Origin: an uncultured Burkholderiaceae bacterium
GTDB lineage: Bacteria; Pseudomonadota; Gammaproteobacteria; Burkholderiales; Burkholderiaceae
Length of the DNA: 64,000 nt
Assembly: GCA_937871985.1 (NCBI GenBank)
Contig: CALMPB010000274.1
Coordinates: 1-64,000, forward strand
Direction: 5' to 3'
Numbering within the stretch: the stretch's first letter is position 1; each line of letters begins with the position of its first letter. Of this stretch, positions 36,505 to 48,947 are shown one piece after another. The notes under the pieces are model-generated. The model saw only the letters and a program-made list of their open reading frames with translations, made no database searches and was not told the DNA's origin. Position numbers and translations under genes: made by a program.

Positions 36505-37800
36505 ATGTCGTCCATGGATCTACATATTCTCGCGCTAGAAACTTCATCGAGCCTGTGCGGCGTTGCCCTGCTTTCAGCTTGCGAAGGGCAGTTGCAGGTG
36601 CGTTCCATGGGGCACGATGCCACCGGGGAACACGCCGAGCGTCTGCTTCCCATGGTGGATACCCTGCTGGAAGAGGCGGGCATTGGCCGCGCTCAGTTGA
36701 ACGCTATTGCATTCGGACAGGGGCCGGGAGGGTTTACGGGCTTGCGGGTGGCCTGCGGTGTGGCGCAAGGCATTGCCTATGCGTTGAATCTACCGGTCAT
36801 TCCGGTTCCGTCCCTGCTGGCCGTGGCCGAGCAGGATCAGCCTGGCGACGCGGTGCGCATCGTGTTGCAGGATGCGCGCATGAACGAACTCTATGCCGCG
36901 GCCTACCGTCCGGGGCAGTCGGGCGATCCGGCCTGGCAGGTGATGCGCGAGGCGGTGCTGCTTAATGTACATGACGCGGCCGCCTGGCTGGGGCAATTGA
37001 CGCGGGAATTGCACCATGGGCCGGCAACGGCCTCGCCGTCGGTGGATGCCGGCAGCTTTTCAGGCTCCATCCGCCTGTTGGGGGATGCCCTTGCCGCGTA
37101 TCCCGTGCTGGCTGCCCTGGGCGATGCCGACGCCGCCGCACCCCGGAGCGTACGCTGGGGCGGCGTCCAGCGGGCCACGGCCGAAGGGGTCGTCCGCCTG
37201 GCGTATCAGGCCTGGCTGCGGAGCGAGACTATTCCGCCTGCCCAGGCGGCGCCGCTGTATGTGCGCGATAAAGTGGCTTATACGATGGCGGAACGCGAGA
37301 GCGGCCTGGGCGGCAACCCCAAGGCCCAGGCGCCCATCGTTATCGAGCCCATGCGGGCCGACGATTTGCAGGCTTCGGCGGCCATCGAGGCCAGTGTGCA
37401 GGCCTTTCCCTGGACTCTGGGCAATTTCCGCGATGCGCTGGAAGCGGGGTATGGCGCATGGGTGGCCCGGCAGGGCGGGCGCGTAGTGGGATTCAGCCTG
37501 GTGCTGTTCGCCCCGGATATCGCGCATTTGTTGCTGATCGCGGTCAGCCCGGATGCCCAGCGCAAGGGGGTCGGCTACGCCCTGTTGCGCCATTGCGAGC
37601 AGGAAACCTTGAGGCGGGATCTGCCGGCGCTGATGCTTGAAGTGCGGCCCTCCAACGAGCAGGCCGTGGCTTTCTACCGCAACCGGGGCTTTGTGCATAC
37701 GGGTACGCGCAAGGGCTATTACCCCACCGGCAAGGGCGAGCGTGAAGATGCCTGGGTCATGGAGCGGTCCCTGAAGCCGACCGGGGAGCTGGTGTCATGA
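36505..37800 (+). CDS. tsaB-rimI: Bifunctional TsaB / RimI fusion protein
   Basis: One frame of 431 residues joins two enzymes. Residues 1-250 are TsaB, the platform subunit for threonylcarbamoyl-adenosine synthesis on tRNA (LALETSSSLCGVALL, FGQGPGGFTGLRVACGVAQGIA). Residues 280-425 are a RimI-type GNAT acetyltransferase for ribosomal protein S18 (VSPDAQRKGVGYALLRHC acetyl-CoA motif, EVRPSNEQAVAFYRNRGF). The two genes are often adjacent; here no stop separates them. The start is at 36505 or 36514 (MDLHILALETSS); neither has a good ribosome binding site. The stop overlaps the next start as ATGA. Confidence 0.93.
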   Translation: MSSMDLHILALETSSSLCGVALLSACEGQLQVRSMGHDATGEHAERLLPMVDTLLEEAGIGRAQLNAIAFGQGPGGFTGLRVACGVAQGIAYALNLPVIPVPSLLAVAEQDQPGDAVRIVLQDARMNELYAAAYRPGQSGDPAWQVMREAVLLNVHDAAAWLGQLTRELHHGPATASPSVDAGSFSGSIRLLGDALAAYPVLAALGDADAAAPRSVRWGGVQRATAEGVVRLAYQAWLRSETIPPAQAAPLYVRDKVAYTMAERESGLGGNPKAQAPIVIEPMRADDLQASAAIEASVQAFPWTLGNFRDALEAGYGAWVARQGGRVVGFSLVLFAPDIAHLLLIAVSPDAQRKGVGYALLRHCEQETLRRDLPALMLEVRPSNEQAVAFYRNRGFVHTGTRKGYYPTGKGEREDAWVMERSLKPTGELVS

Positions 37801-38693
37801 ATACCGGCGGCCATCCCGTGGTGCAACTGACTCCCGTCCAGCTTGCCTGGCTGCGGGAAATCGGCATGGACAGGCGTCAGTTGCAGCCGTATGCGCCACG
37901 CACCGCGGAGGTTGCCGCCGCGCCCGCCGTGGCGGAAGCGCCGCGAGCCCGCCAGGCGCCCGATGAAGGGCTGCGCCCTGTCGCCGAGCTTTTGACGGGG
38001 CAGGCCGCTATGGCGGGCGCGGCAAAACCCGATCCCGCCGGCGGAGCCGAGCCTGCCCGCCGGCCCGCCGCGGTGCCGGCGGCGCCCAAACCCACCAAAG
38101 CGCCCGTGGGCGCGGATGCCGCCGGGCCTTTGCCGCTCGACTGGCAGGCGCTCCAGGATCATGTGGCGGCCTGCCAGGCGTGTTCGCTGCATGCCGGCCG
38201 CAGCCAGACGGTGTTTGGCTCGGGCGCCACCGAATCGGTGGACTGGATGGTTATCGGCGAAGCCCCGGGCGATCGCGATGACCGCCTGGGCCAGCCGTTC
38301 CAGGGCAAGGCGGGCGAGTTGCTGGGCGCCATGCTCAGGGCGGCGGGTGTGGGGCCTGAAACCCCGGTGTTCTATACCAATCTCATCAAGTGCCGCCCGC
38401 GCGGCAATCGCACGCCAAGGCCCGAGGAAATCGCCGCCTGCCGGCCTTATCTGCAAAGGCAGATCGCCATGCTCAAGCCGCGGCGCATCCTGGCTTTGGG
38501 ATGGCTGGCGGCCCAGGCGCTGCTGAACGAAGCTTCCGACCTGGAGCAATTGCGCGGCCAGGTGCATTGGCTGCAGGCTGAGGACGGTCGGCGGATTCCG
38601 GTGGTGGCCACGTATCATCCGGCGTCGCTGCTGTCGCGGGCGCGGCACAAGGCCAATGCCTGGCGCGACCTGAATCTGGCCCGCTCAGTGTAG
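37797..38693 (+). CDS. Uracil-DNA glycosylase, family 4 type
   Basis: A 298-residue DNA repair enzyme that removes uracil. The catalytic domain (from about residue 113) has the [4Fe-4S] ligands C126 and C129 (CQAC), C199 and C215, motif A GEAPGDRDDR at 154, and motif B ATYHPASLL near the end. The first 110 residues include an Ala- and Pro-rich linker (about 38-112) of low complexity with a short conserved-looking head (TPVQLAWLREIGM). It overlaps the TsaB-RimI stop by 4 bases and the convergent lplT end by 9 bases. Confidence 0.92.
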   Translation: MNTGGHPVVQLTPVQLAWLREIGMDRRQLQPYAPRTAEVAAAPAVAEAPRARQAPDEGLRPVAELLTGQAAMAGAAKPDPAGGAEPARRPAAVPAAPKPTKAPVGADAAGPLPLDWQALQDHVAACQACSLHAGRSQTVFGSGATESVDWMVIGEAPGDRDDRLGQPFQGKAGELLGAMLRAAGVGPETPVFYTNLIKCRPRGNRTPRPEEIAACRPYLQRQIAMLKPRRILALGWLAAQALLNEASDLEQLRGQVHWLQAEDGRRIPVVATYHPASLLSRARHKANAWRDLNLARSV

Positions 38694-39989
38694 AGCGTGC
38701 CCGTGGCCGTGCTGGCCTATCTGCTGCAGCAGCGACGGGTCGGCCTTGATGTTGCGGTGGCTCCAGCGCATGAACAGCAGCATCAGCAGGGCGACCAGCA
38801 GGCCGAAGAAGACGATGATGGTGTTGATGGGAATACTGAACCAGAGCATCAGGCTGTACAGCGCCAGCATGAGCAGGATGTTCAATTGCTCGTTGAAGTT
38901 CTGCACGGCGATGGAGTGCCCGGCCGAAAGCAGGACATGGCCGCGATGCTGCAGCAGGGCGTTCATGGGTACGACGAAAAACCCCGATAGCGCGCCCACC
39001 AGAAGCAGGACGCCGTATACCGCCCAGGGTGCGTAAACATAGGGCATGAGCAGCACCGTAAAGCCCATGACCACCCCGAGGGGAAGCACCGCCAGGGCTT
39101 TTTTGAGCGGAATCTTGCCCGCGCAGATGGAGCCAACCACCGTGCCGACGGCCGCAATGCCCATCAATATGGAGGATCGCTCCAGCGGCAGGCCCAAATG
39201 GTGGGCGCCCCATTCAATGACGATGAGCTGCAGCGTGGCGCCGGCTCCCCAGAACAGGGTGGTGACCGCCAGCGAAATCTGCCCCAGCTTGTCCTTCCAG
39301 AGGATGGCTACGTAGCCGGCGAATTCCGTGACCAGCTTGATAGGATTGGTTTGCTGCTTGGGATAGCTGACGCCGGTATCCGGAATAAGCAGGTTGCAGG
39401 CTGCCGCCGCGAAGTAGACGATGCCGATGACGAGTATGGCCGCTTCGGTGCGGCTTTGCGCGAATACGTTGACCCAGGCGTGATCCAGCAGGGCGGTGGA
39501 TATGCTTGGGCTGATCAGGACGCCGCCCAGCACGGTGCCCAGGATGATGGACAGCACGGTCAGGCCTTCGATCCAGCTATTGCCTTTGACCAGTTGATCG
39601 GGCGGCAGCATTTCGGTGACGATGCCGTATTTTGCCGGGGAATAGGCCGCGGCTCCGATGCCCACCAAGGTATAGGCGACGAATATCTGAACGAGCTGCA
39701 TGTCGTTGTTCGTGGACAGCATCTGCGCGGTGAACATGAGAATACAGCCCGCCAGCTTGATGGCATTGGTGGCGAACATGACCCGCCCTTTGGGGAAGGA
39801 GTCGGCGAAGGCCCCCACGAACGCGGCCAGCACGACATAGGCCAGGGCGAACCACCATTTCATCATGGGCACCATCCAGTCGGGGCCGCTAGAGTCTGCG
39901 ATTAAGGCGATAGCTGCGATAAGCAATGCGTTGTCTGCCAGAGATGAAAGCGCTTGCGCCGTCATTACGAGATAGAAGCCTTTTTTCAA
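38685..39989 (-). CDS. lplT: Lysophospholipid transporter
   Basis: A 434-residue major facilitator protein with twelve hydrophobic segments. It matches LplT, which moves lysophospholipids into the cytoplasm for re-acylation: MKKGFYLVMTAQALSSLADNALL at the N-terminus, YSPAKYGIVTEMLPPDQLVKGNSWIEG, and NEQLNILLMLALYS. The C-terminus is His-rich (QHGHGHALH). In enterobacteria lplT sits next to aas; no acyltransferase lies here. The 3' end overlaps the glycosylase gene by 9 bases; the 5' side shares a 264-base gap with smc. Confidence 0.88.
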   Translation of the reverse strand: MKKGFYLVMTAQALSSLADNALLIAAIALIADSSGPDWMVPMMKWWFALAYVVLAAFVGAFADSFPKGRVMFATNAIKLAGCILMFTAQMLSTNNDMQLVQIFVAYTLVGIGAAAYSPAKYGIVTEMLPPDQLVKGNSWIEGLTVLSIILGTVLGGVLISPSISTALLDHAWVNVFAQSRTEAAILVIGIVYFAAAACNLLIPDTGVSYPKQQTNPIKLVTEFAGYVAILWKDKLGQISLAVTTLFWGAGATLQLIVIEWGAHHLGLPLERSSILMGIAAVGTVVGSICAGKIPLKKALAVLPLGVVMGFTVLLMPYVYAPWAVYGVLLLVGALSGFFVVPMNALLQHRGHVLLSAGHSIAVQNFNEQLNILLMLALYSLMLWFSIPINTIIVFFGLLVALLMLLFMRWSHRNIKADPSLLQQIGQHGHGHALH

Positions 39990-40253
39990 TCGTCAGTCTC
40001 TGGAATGGAAGTGGGTGGGAAATGCATGAAAATAATAAAAACAGTTAGTGAGTATAGCGTCAGGTTTGTGATCGTATCGAAATTATTCGGTAAACGGCGT
40101 CCTGCTAGGGATAGTCCCCGTCCTGCGTTATCATACGAAACAGTTTCCACGCCGTTTCGGATTCGGGGTTTGCGCCGGCCTGCATTGCTTGCGTGCCGGG
40201 GGGCGCCGAAGCCGTTCCTCCACTTTTTTTATGCTCACTTATCGTTCCCAATT

Positions 40254-43200
40254 GTGCGTCTGACTCAAATAAAACTGGCTGGTTTTAAATCGTTTGTTGA
40301 GCCAACGGTCATTCCCACGCCCAGCCAATTGGTTGGCGTCGTGGGCCCCAACGGCTGCGGAAAATCGAACATCATCGACGCCGTGCGCTGGGTGCTGGGC
40401 GAAACCAAGGCGTCGGAACTGCGCGGCGAGTCCATGCAGGACGTCATCTTCAACGGCTCGGGCAATCGCAAGCAGGCGGCCAGGGCATCGGTCGAACTGG
40501 TGTTCGACAATTCCGAGGGCCGCGCCGTGGGCCAATGGAGCGCCTACTCCGAAATTGCCGTAAGGCGCGTCCTGACGCGGGACGGCACCAGCAGCTACTA
40601 CGTCAACAACCAGCAGGTGCGGCGGCGCGACATCCACGACATTTTCCTGGGCACCGGGCTGGGCGCGCGCGGCTACGCCATCATCGGCCAGGGCATGATC
40701 AACCGGCTCATCGAAGCCCGGCCCGAGGAATTGAGGGTTTTTCTCGAGGAAGCCGCCGGCGTGTCCCGCTACAAGGAAAGGCGTCGCGAGACCGAGAACC
40801 GGCTGGCCGATACACGGGAAAACCTGACGCGCGTCGAAGACATCATGCGCGAGCTGAATACTCAATTGGAAAAGCTCGAGGCCCAAGCCGAAGTGGCCGG
40901 CCGGTATCGCGGCCTGCAGGAAGAGGGCGAGCAAAAGCAGCAGGTGCTTTGGCTGCTGAAGGAAAACAATGCCCACGACGAACAGAAAGCCAAGTTCCTT
41001 GCCATAGAGCAGGCTCAAACCGAGCTCGAAGCGGCCATGGCGGGCTTGCGCGCGGGCGAATCGGCGCTGGAATCCAGGCGCCAGGCGCATTTTGAAGCGG
41101 CCGATGCCGTGCATGCCGCCCAAGGCCAGTTGTTCGAGGCCGGCGCGCTGGTCAGCCGGCTGGAGGCCGAAATACGTCATGTGGTCGATTCGCGCAATCG
41201 CGTGCAGGCGCGCCGCAATCAATTGCAAAGCCAGATGCAGGAGTGGGCCGATCAGCAGGCTCATTGCACCGAGCAACTGGCACAGACCGAGGCCGAGCTG
41301 GAAATGGCCGCCGTCCGTACCGAAGAAGCCCGGGCCCGCGCCGAAGAGGCGGCGGGCAGCCTGCCCGACATGGAGGCGCGCGTGCGCGCCGCGGGGGCAT
41401 CCCGCGATGAAATGCGCAGCGCCCTGGCGCGCGTCGAGCAGAATCTGGCCCTGGCGGCCCAGGCCCAGCGCGATGCCGACCGGCAGATTGCCGCACTGAC
41501 GCAACGCCAGGAACGCCTTGAGCAGGAACTGCGCGAGTTGAACGCCCCCGATCCCGCGAATCTCGAACGGCTGGCGGGCGAGCGCGTCGTCATGGAGCAG
41601 CAAACCGAAGAAGCGCAAGGTCAATTGGCCGAGCTGGAAGAGCGGCTGCCCGAGCTGGATGCCGCGCGCCGGGAGTCGCAAGCGGCGGCCCAGCAAGATG
41701 CCCAGGATGTGGCGCGGCTTGAAGCCCGGCTGGCGGCGTTATCCAAATTGCAGGACGACGTGCAGAAGCAGGGAGCTTTGCAGCCCTGGCTGGACAAGCA
41801 CGAACTGACTTCCCTGGGCCGCCTGTGGCAAAAGCTGCATGTGGAGCCGGGCTGGGAAACCGCGCTGGAAGCCGTGCTGCGTGAACGCATGGCCGCCCTG
41901 GAGGTTCGCCAGCTCGAACATGCCAGGGCCTTCGCCGCCGACGCGCCTCCGGCGCGGCTGGCCTTTTACCAGTTGCCGCCCGCGGCGCCGGCGCTTCCCG
42001 TCCTGCAGGATCAAACCCCGCTGTCTTCGCTGTTGCGCATTACCGACCCGGATTTGCGCACCTTGCTCAATGAATGGCTGCGCGACGTCTATGTCGCCAA
42101 GGACGTCGCCGCCGCTCTGGCGGGGCGAGGCGATTTGCCGGCCGCGGCCATGTACGTCGTCAAAGAAGGGCATCTGGTCGACAGGCACAGCGTGCGTTTT
42201 TACGCTCCCGATTCCGAACAGGCCGGCCTGCTGGCCCGCCAGCAGGAAATCCAGAATCTGCAGCGCGAAATCAAGGCCAAGCAGTTGATCGCCGACCAGT
42301 CGCTGGCCGCGGTCGCGCGCGCCGAGACCGCCTGGCAGCAGGTTTCGCAGGCCATGGCGCCGGCCCGGCTGCGCGTTTCCGAACTCACGCGGCGGCTGCA
42401 CGACGTGCAGCTCGAGCATTCCCGCTTGCAGCAGCAGGCCGAGCAGTCGGGCGAGCGCGCGGCGCGCATTCACCAGGAACTGGCCGAAATTGCGGCGCAG
42501 TCCGAAGAGCAGCGCGCTGGCCGCGAAGAGGCCGAGGCGCGTTTCGAAGCCTTCGACCTAGAACTTGCCGAGCATCAGTCGCGTTTTTCCGATGCCCAGC
42601 TTTCCGGCGAGGATCTGGCCAATAAAACCGAACAGGCCCGCCTGCAACTGCGCGAACTGGAGCGGGCGGTACACGAATCGGATTTTGCCGAAAAAGCGCT
42701 GCAAAACCGCAAGGCCGACCTGAACCGCAACCTGCAGCTGGCTTCCGAGCAGGCCCGGCGCGCCAACGACGAACTCGAAGGCTTGCAGGGCGAGCTTTTC
42801 GAACTGGATGCTTCGGCGGCGCAAGCCGGCTTGCAGGACGCCCTCGAGCAGCGCGCCGAACGTGAAGAAGCGCTGAACCGGGCGCGTATCGAGCTGGATA
42901 ATCTTGCCGCCTTGCTGCGCGCCGCCGACGAAGAGCGCGTGACGCTCGAACGCACGCTGGAACCGCGCCGCGCGCGCATTACCGAGTTGCAACTGCAAGA
43001 GCAGGCGGCGCGTCTGGCGGTCGAGCAATTTTCCGAACAGCTCGATGCCGCCCAGGTCGACCGCGCTTCGCTCCAGGTCTTGCTGAACGACCGTCCCGAG
43101 GAATGGCGCCGCGTCAATTGGCTGCAGTCCGAAGTACAGCGGATTTCGCGCCAGATCGACAGCCTGGGGTCGGTGAATCTTGCGGCGCTCGACGAGCTGA

Positions 43201-43778
43201 ACGCGGGGCGCGAGCGCAAGGGCTTCCTGGATTCGCAATATCAGGATCTATGCAGCGCCATTGAAACCCTGGAAGACGCCATTCGCAAGATCGATCGTGA
43301 AACGCGCGAGCTGCTGCAGGAAACCTTCAATACCGTCAACGGGCATTTCGGCGAGCTTTTTCCCAGGCTGTTCGGCGGGGGCGAAGCCAAGCTGGTGATC
43401 ACCGGCGAAGAAATCCTGGATGCGGGGGTGCAGGTCATGGCGCAGCCGCCCGGCAAGCGCAACAGCACCATCCATTTGCTGTCGGGCGGTGAAAAAGCGC
43501 TTACCGCCACGGCCCTGGTGTTTGCGTTGTTCAAGCTCAATCCGGCGCCGTTCTGCCTGCTTGACGAGGTCGACGCACCGCTGGACGACGCCAACACCGA
43601 ACGCTATGCCAATCTGGTGGCCAACATGAGCGACCAGACGCAGTTTTTATTTATTTCCCACAATAAAATTGCCATGCAGATGGCCAAGCAACTGGTTGGC
43701 GTCACCATGCAGGAGCAGGGCGTGTCGCGCATTGTCGCGGTGGATATCGACTCTGCCATGCAACTGGCCGAAGTGTAA
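40254..43778 (+). CDS. smc: Chromosome segregation protein SMC
   Basis: SMC is the ATPase of bacterial condensin. The 1174-residue product has the N-terminal head with Walker A GPNGCGKSN at 31-39, a long coiled coil, a hinge at about 510-650, a second coiled coil and the C-terminal head with signature LLSGGEKALTA and Walker B CLLDEVDAPLDD. I start it at the GTG at 40254 (reading RLTQIKLAGFKSF), where family members begin. The frame is open 100 codons further up, but that part lacks any family similarity. The partners scpA and scpB are not in the window. zipA follows after 41 bases. Confidence 0.95.
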   Translation: MRLTQIKLAGFKSFVEPTVIPTPSQLVGVVGPNGCGKSNIIDAVRWVLGETKASELRGESMQDVIFNGSGNRKQAARASVELVFDNSEGRAVGQWSAYSEIAVRRVLTRDGTSSYYVNNQQVRRRDIHDIFLGTGLGARGYAIIGQGMINRLIEARPEELRVFLEEAAGVSRYKERRRETENRLADTRENLTRVEDIMRELNTQLEKLEAQAEVAGRYRGLQEEGEQKQQVLWLLKENNAHDEQKAKFLAIEQAQTELEAAMAGLRAGESALESRRQAHFEAADAVHAAQGQLFEAGALVSRLEAEIRHVVDSRNRVQARRNQLQSQMQEWADQQAHCTEQLAQTEAELEMAAVRTEEARARAEEAAGSLPDMEARVRAAGASRDEMRSALARVEQNLALAAQAQRDADRQIAALTQRQERLEQELRELNAPDPANLERLAGERVVMEQQTEEAQGQLAELEERLPELDAARRESQAAAQQDAQDVARLEARLAALSKLQDDVQKQGALQPWLDKHELTSLGRLWQKLHVEPGWETALEAVLRERMAALEVRQLEHARAFAADAPPARLAFYQLPPAAPALPVLQDQTPLSSLLRITDPDLRTLLNEWLRDVYVAKDVAAALAGRGDLPAAAMYVVKEGHLVDRHSVRFYAPDSEQAGLLARQQEIQNLQREIKAKQLIADQSLAAVARAETAWQQVSQAMAPARLRVSELTRRLHDVQLEHSRLQQQAEQSGERAARIHQELAEIAAQSEEQRAGREEAEARFEAFDLELAEHQSRFSDAQLSGEDLANKTEQARLQLRELERAVHESDFAEKALQNRKADLNRNLQLASEQARRANDELEGLQGELFELDASAAQAGLQDALEQRAEREEALNRARIELDNLAALLRAADEERVTLERTLEPRRARITELQLQEQAARLAVEQFSEQLDAAQVDRASLQVLLNDRPEEWRRVNWLQSEVQRISRQIDSLGSVNLAALDELNAGRERKGFLDSQYQDLCSAIETLEDAIRKIDRETRELLQETFNTVNGHFGELFPRLFGGGEAKLVITGEEILDAGVQVMAQPPGKRNSTIHLLSGGEKALTATALVFALFKLNPAPFCLLDEVDAPLDDANTERYANLVANMSDQTQFLFISHNKIAMQMAKQLVGVTMQEQGVSRIVAVDIDSAMQLAEV

Positions 43779-43819
43779 GACAAGAAAGGTTAACGTATCG
43801 TGATGCGGCGGAACAAAAA

Positions 43820-46944
<3,125 letters not shown>

Positions 46945-46951
46945 GGCTTTT

Positions 46952-48187
46952 TTACTGCTGGGCCGCGCGTGCGCAAGCGCGGCGCGCCACGGCTTGGTCG
47001 CGCCACAGGGCTGCCGCCGTGGCCAGTGCCAGCAGGGCTCCCAGGCCGCAGGTGGCCGGCCAGTCGCCATAATGCCAGGCCAGGGCGCCCAGGGCCGAAC
47101 CCGACGCGCCGCCGATGAAATAGCTGGTCATGTACACGGCGTTGACGCGCGAGCGCGCCTGCGGCTCCAGGCCATAGACAATAGCCTGGTTGCTGATGTG
47201 CACGCCTTGCAGCGCCAGGTCGATGAACAGCATGCCCGCAATGAACCAGCCCAGGCTGTCGTTGCCCAGCCAAAGCAATCCCCAGCTTGCCAGCAGCACG
47301 GCCGTGCAGGCGGTGGTGACCGTCTGGCCCCGGCCTTTGTCGGCCAGTCGGCCCGCAAAGCCCGCCATCATTGCTCCCGCGGCCCCGACCAGGCCGATCA
47401 GGCCGATGCCCGCATCCCCCATTTGGTAGTTGGGGCCGGACAGTAGCAAGGCCATGGTCGAGAACAGCGCGCTGACGGAGGCGAAGGAAAGCCCTCCGAG
47501 CAGGGAGCGGGTTCGCAGGCGCGGCTGTTTGCGCAGCAGGGTAAGCATGGATGCCAATACGTGAAGATAGCTGGGCGATTGTTTGTTGTGGGATTCGGGC
47601 AAAACGCGCCACAGCGCCAGGGCGATGGCCACCATGACGATACCCGACACACGATAGACGGTGGGCCAGCCGCCCAGGCCCGAAAGCAGTCCGGCGATGC
47701 TGCGCGCAAGCAGAATGCCCGTCAGCAGGCCGCTCATTACCAGCCCGACGGCGCGGCCGGCATGTTGCGGCCTGGACAGTGTGGCGGCCATGGGAACCAG
47801 CACCTGGGCGGCGACTGAAAAAAGGCCCGCTATGGAGGTGCCTATCAGCAGCATCGTGATGTCGGTGGCAAAGCCGCTGACGAATTGCCCCAGCGCCGCC
47901 AGCAGCATAAGGCCGATCGTCAGCCGGCGGCGTTTCAGCTTGTCGCCCAACGGCACGATGAACAACAGGCCGCAGGCATAGGCGACCTGGGCCGCCGTGA
48001 CGGTGAGGGCGGCGGTGGACTCGCTGACCTGCAGGCTGACGGCCATGGAGCGCAGCAGCGGCTGGTTGAAATAATTGCCTCCGGCGCATAGTCCGCAGGC
48101 AACGGCCATCAGCAGAAGGGTGGCAGTATCGAGATAGGCGGGCGGGGTGTGGTCGGTATTTGCCGCTGTAGAGGTTTTGACTGACAT
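46952..48187 (-). CDS. MFS transporter, putative efflux
   Basis: A 411-residue twelve-helix major facilitator protein. The loop-2/3 motif is LGDKLKRRRLTIG and the N-terminal helix contains NYFNQPLLRSMA, common in the YdhP/YnfM-like group of small-molecule exporters. The second half begins near residue 215 after a cytoplasmic loop. The substrate cannot be told. It converges on ligA with a 7-base gap. Two hairpins lie upstream of it, between it and the glycine-zipper gene. Confidence 0.85.
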   Translation of the reverse strand: MSVKTSTAANTDHTPPAYLDTATLLLMAVACGLCAGGNYFNQPLLRSMAVSLQVSESTAALTVTAAQVAYACGLLFIVPLGDKLKRRRLTIGLMLLAALGQFVSGFATDITMLLIGTSIAGLFSVAAQVLVPMAATLSRPQHAGRAVGLVMSGLLTGILLARSIAGLLSGLGGWPTVYRVSGIVMVAIALALWRVLPESHNKQSPSYLHVLASMLTLLRKQPRLRTRSLLGGLSFASVSALFSTMALLLSGPNYQMGDAGIGLIGLVGAAGAMMAGFAGRLADKGRGQTVTTACTAVLLASWGLLWLGNDSLGWFIAGMLFIDLALQGVHISNQAIVYGLEPQARSRVNAVYMTSYFIGGASGSALGALAWHYGDWPATCGLGALLALATAAALWRDQAVARRACARAAQQ

Positions 48188-48248
48188 CGTGGGCGCTGCT
48201 GATGCATTATCAGCGCTTTATCCTGGCGTTGGGCTTGAAGGAAACGGG

Positions 48249-48276
48249 CCGGCCTTGTCGATATCAAGAAGGCCGG
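48249..48276 (-). terminator. Hairpin upstream of the MFS gene
   Basis: Arms CCGGCCTT and AAGGCCGG (8 bp) around a 12-base loop. On the minus strand it is followed by CCCGTTTCC. It may be part of a tandem terminator for the glycine-zipper gene or an element of the MFS leader. Confidence 0.35.
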
Positions 48277-48286
48277 GGCCGAAAAC

Positions 48287-48330
48287 CATGTGCCCCATTG
48301 CCCGCCGCAAGCGGGGCAATGGGGCACATG
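48287..48330 (-). terminator. Long hairpin downstream of the glycine-zipper gene
   Basis: A 17-bp perfect stem (48287-48303 with 48314-48330) around a 10-base loop. On the minus strand the stem is followed by GTTTTC, so it can act as an intrinsic terminator for the gene ending at 48391. It lies 60 bases past that stop. Confidence 0.65.
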
Positions 48331-48390
48331 CAAGTCCGGTAGTTTAATCCAGGTTTTCAATCCCGGCAGGCAGCCCGTGCGGGCGGGAGG

Positions 48391-48738
48391 TCAACGGCGA
48401 TAGGGCTGGTAATAGCCGCCGTAGCTGGGCCGGCCTCGATGGTCGCGCACGATGCGTTCCTGCACGTAGCGAGGATGGGGGCCTCGGCTGTATTGGGGGC
48501 GATAGCCGTAGCCGTGATGTCCGTTGCTGGTCAGGACATTGCCGAGCAGTCCGCCCGCGGCGGCGCCGCCGATGGTCGCCAGCGGATCCCCTTGCGAGAG
48601 CACGGCGCCGGCTACGGCGCCCAATCCAGCGCCAAGTATGGTGTTGTCGGTTTTGGGGCCCGCCAGAGCGGAGCCCGAGGCTGCCAGGGCTGCAAGACCG
48701 CAAAAGGCGGTTTGAACTGCATAGCGGCGTAATGACAT
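48391..48738 (-). CDS. Glycine-zipper envelope protein
   Basis: A 115-residue exported protein. A signal peptide covers residues 1-26 (cleavage near SALA-GP). Then comes a glycine-zipper region (GAGLGAVAGAVLSQGDPLATIGG, cut by short loops) of the 2TM type, and a Tyr-, Arg- and Pro-rich tail ending in YYQPYRR. Such proteins are found in or near the outer membrane; the function is unknown. The start at 48738 has TTGGAG upstream. An earlier in-frame start would add 49 residues before the signal peptide. Confidence 0.75.
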   Translation of the reverse strand: MSLRRYAVQTAFCGLAALAASGSALAGPKTDNTILGAGLGAVAGAVLSQGDPLATIGGAAAGGLLGNVLTSNGHHGYGYRPQYSRGPHPRYVQERIVRDHRGRPSYGGYYQPYRR

Positions 48739-48947
48739 GGCGATACTCCAATAGTTGAATCCGTAGTCCAAGCGTACGCGTGCGCCGCGGGACAGGCAAG
48801 GCGCCATGCGGGTTTTGCAGCCGACTGAAATAAGCGCCGGGCCCCGCTTACAGTTTGCTTGCGATGTTGTAACCGAGCTTTTCACCGGTTTGATAATATT
48901 CCAATGTTGGCCATGCAGGCGAAAGCACGAGTTATCGGAGGCGGAAC

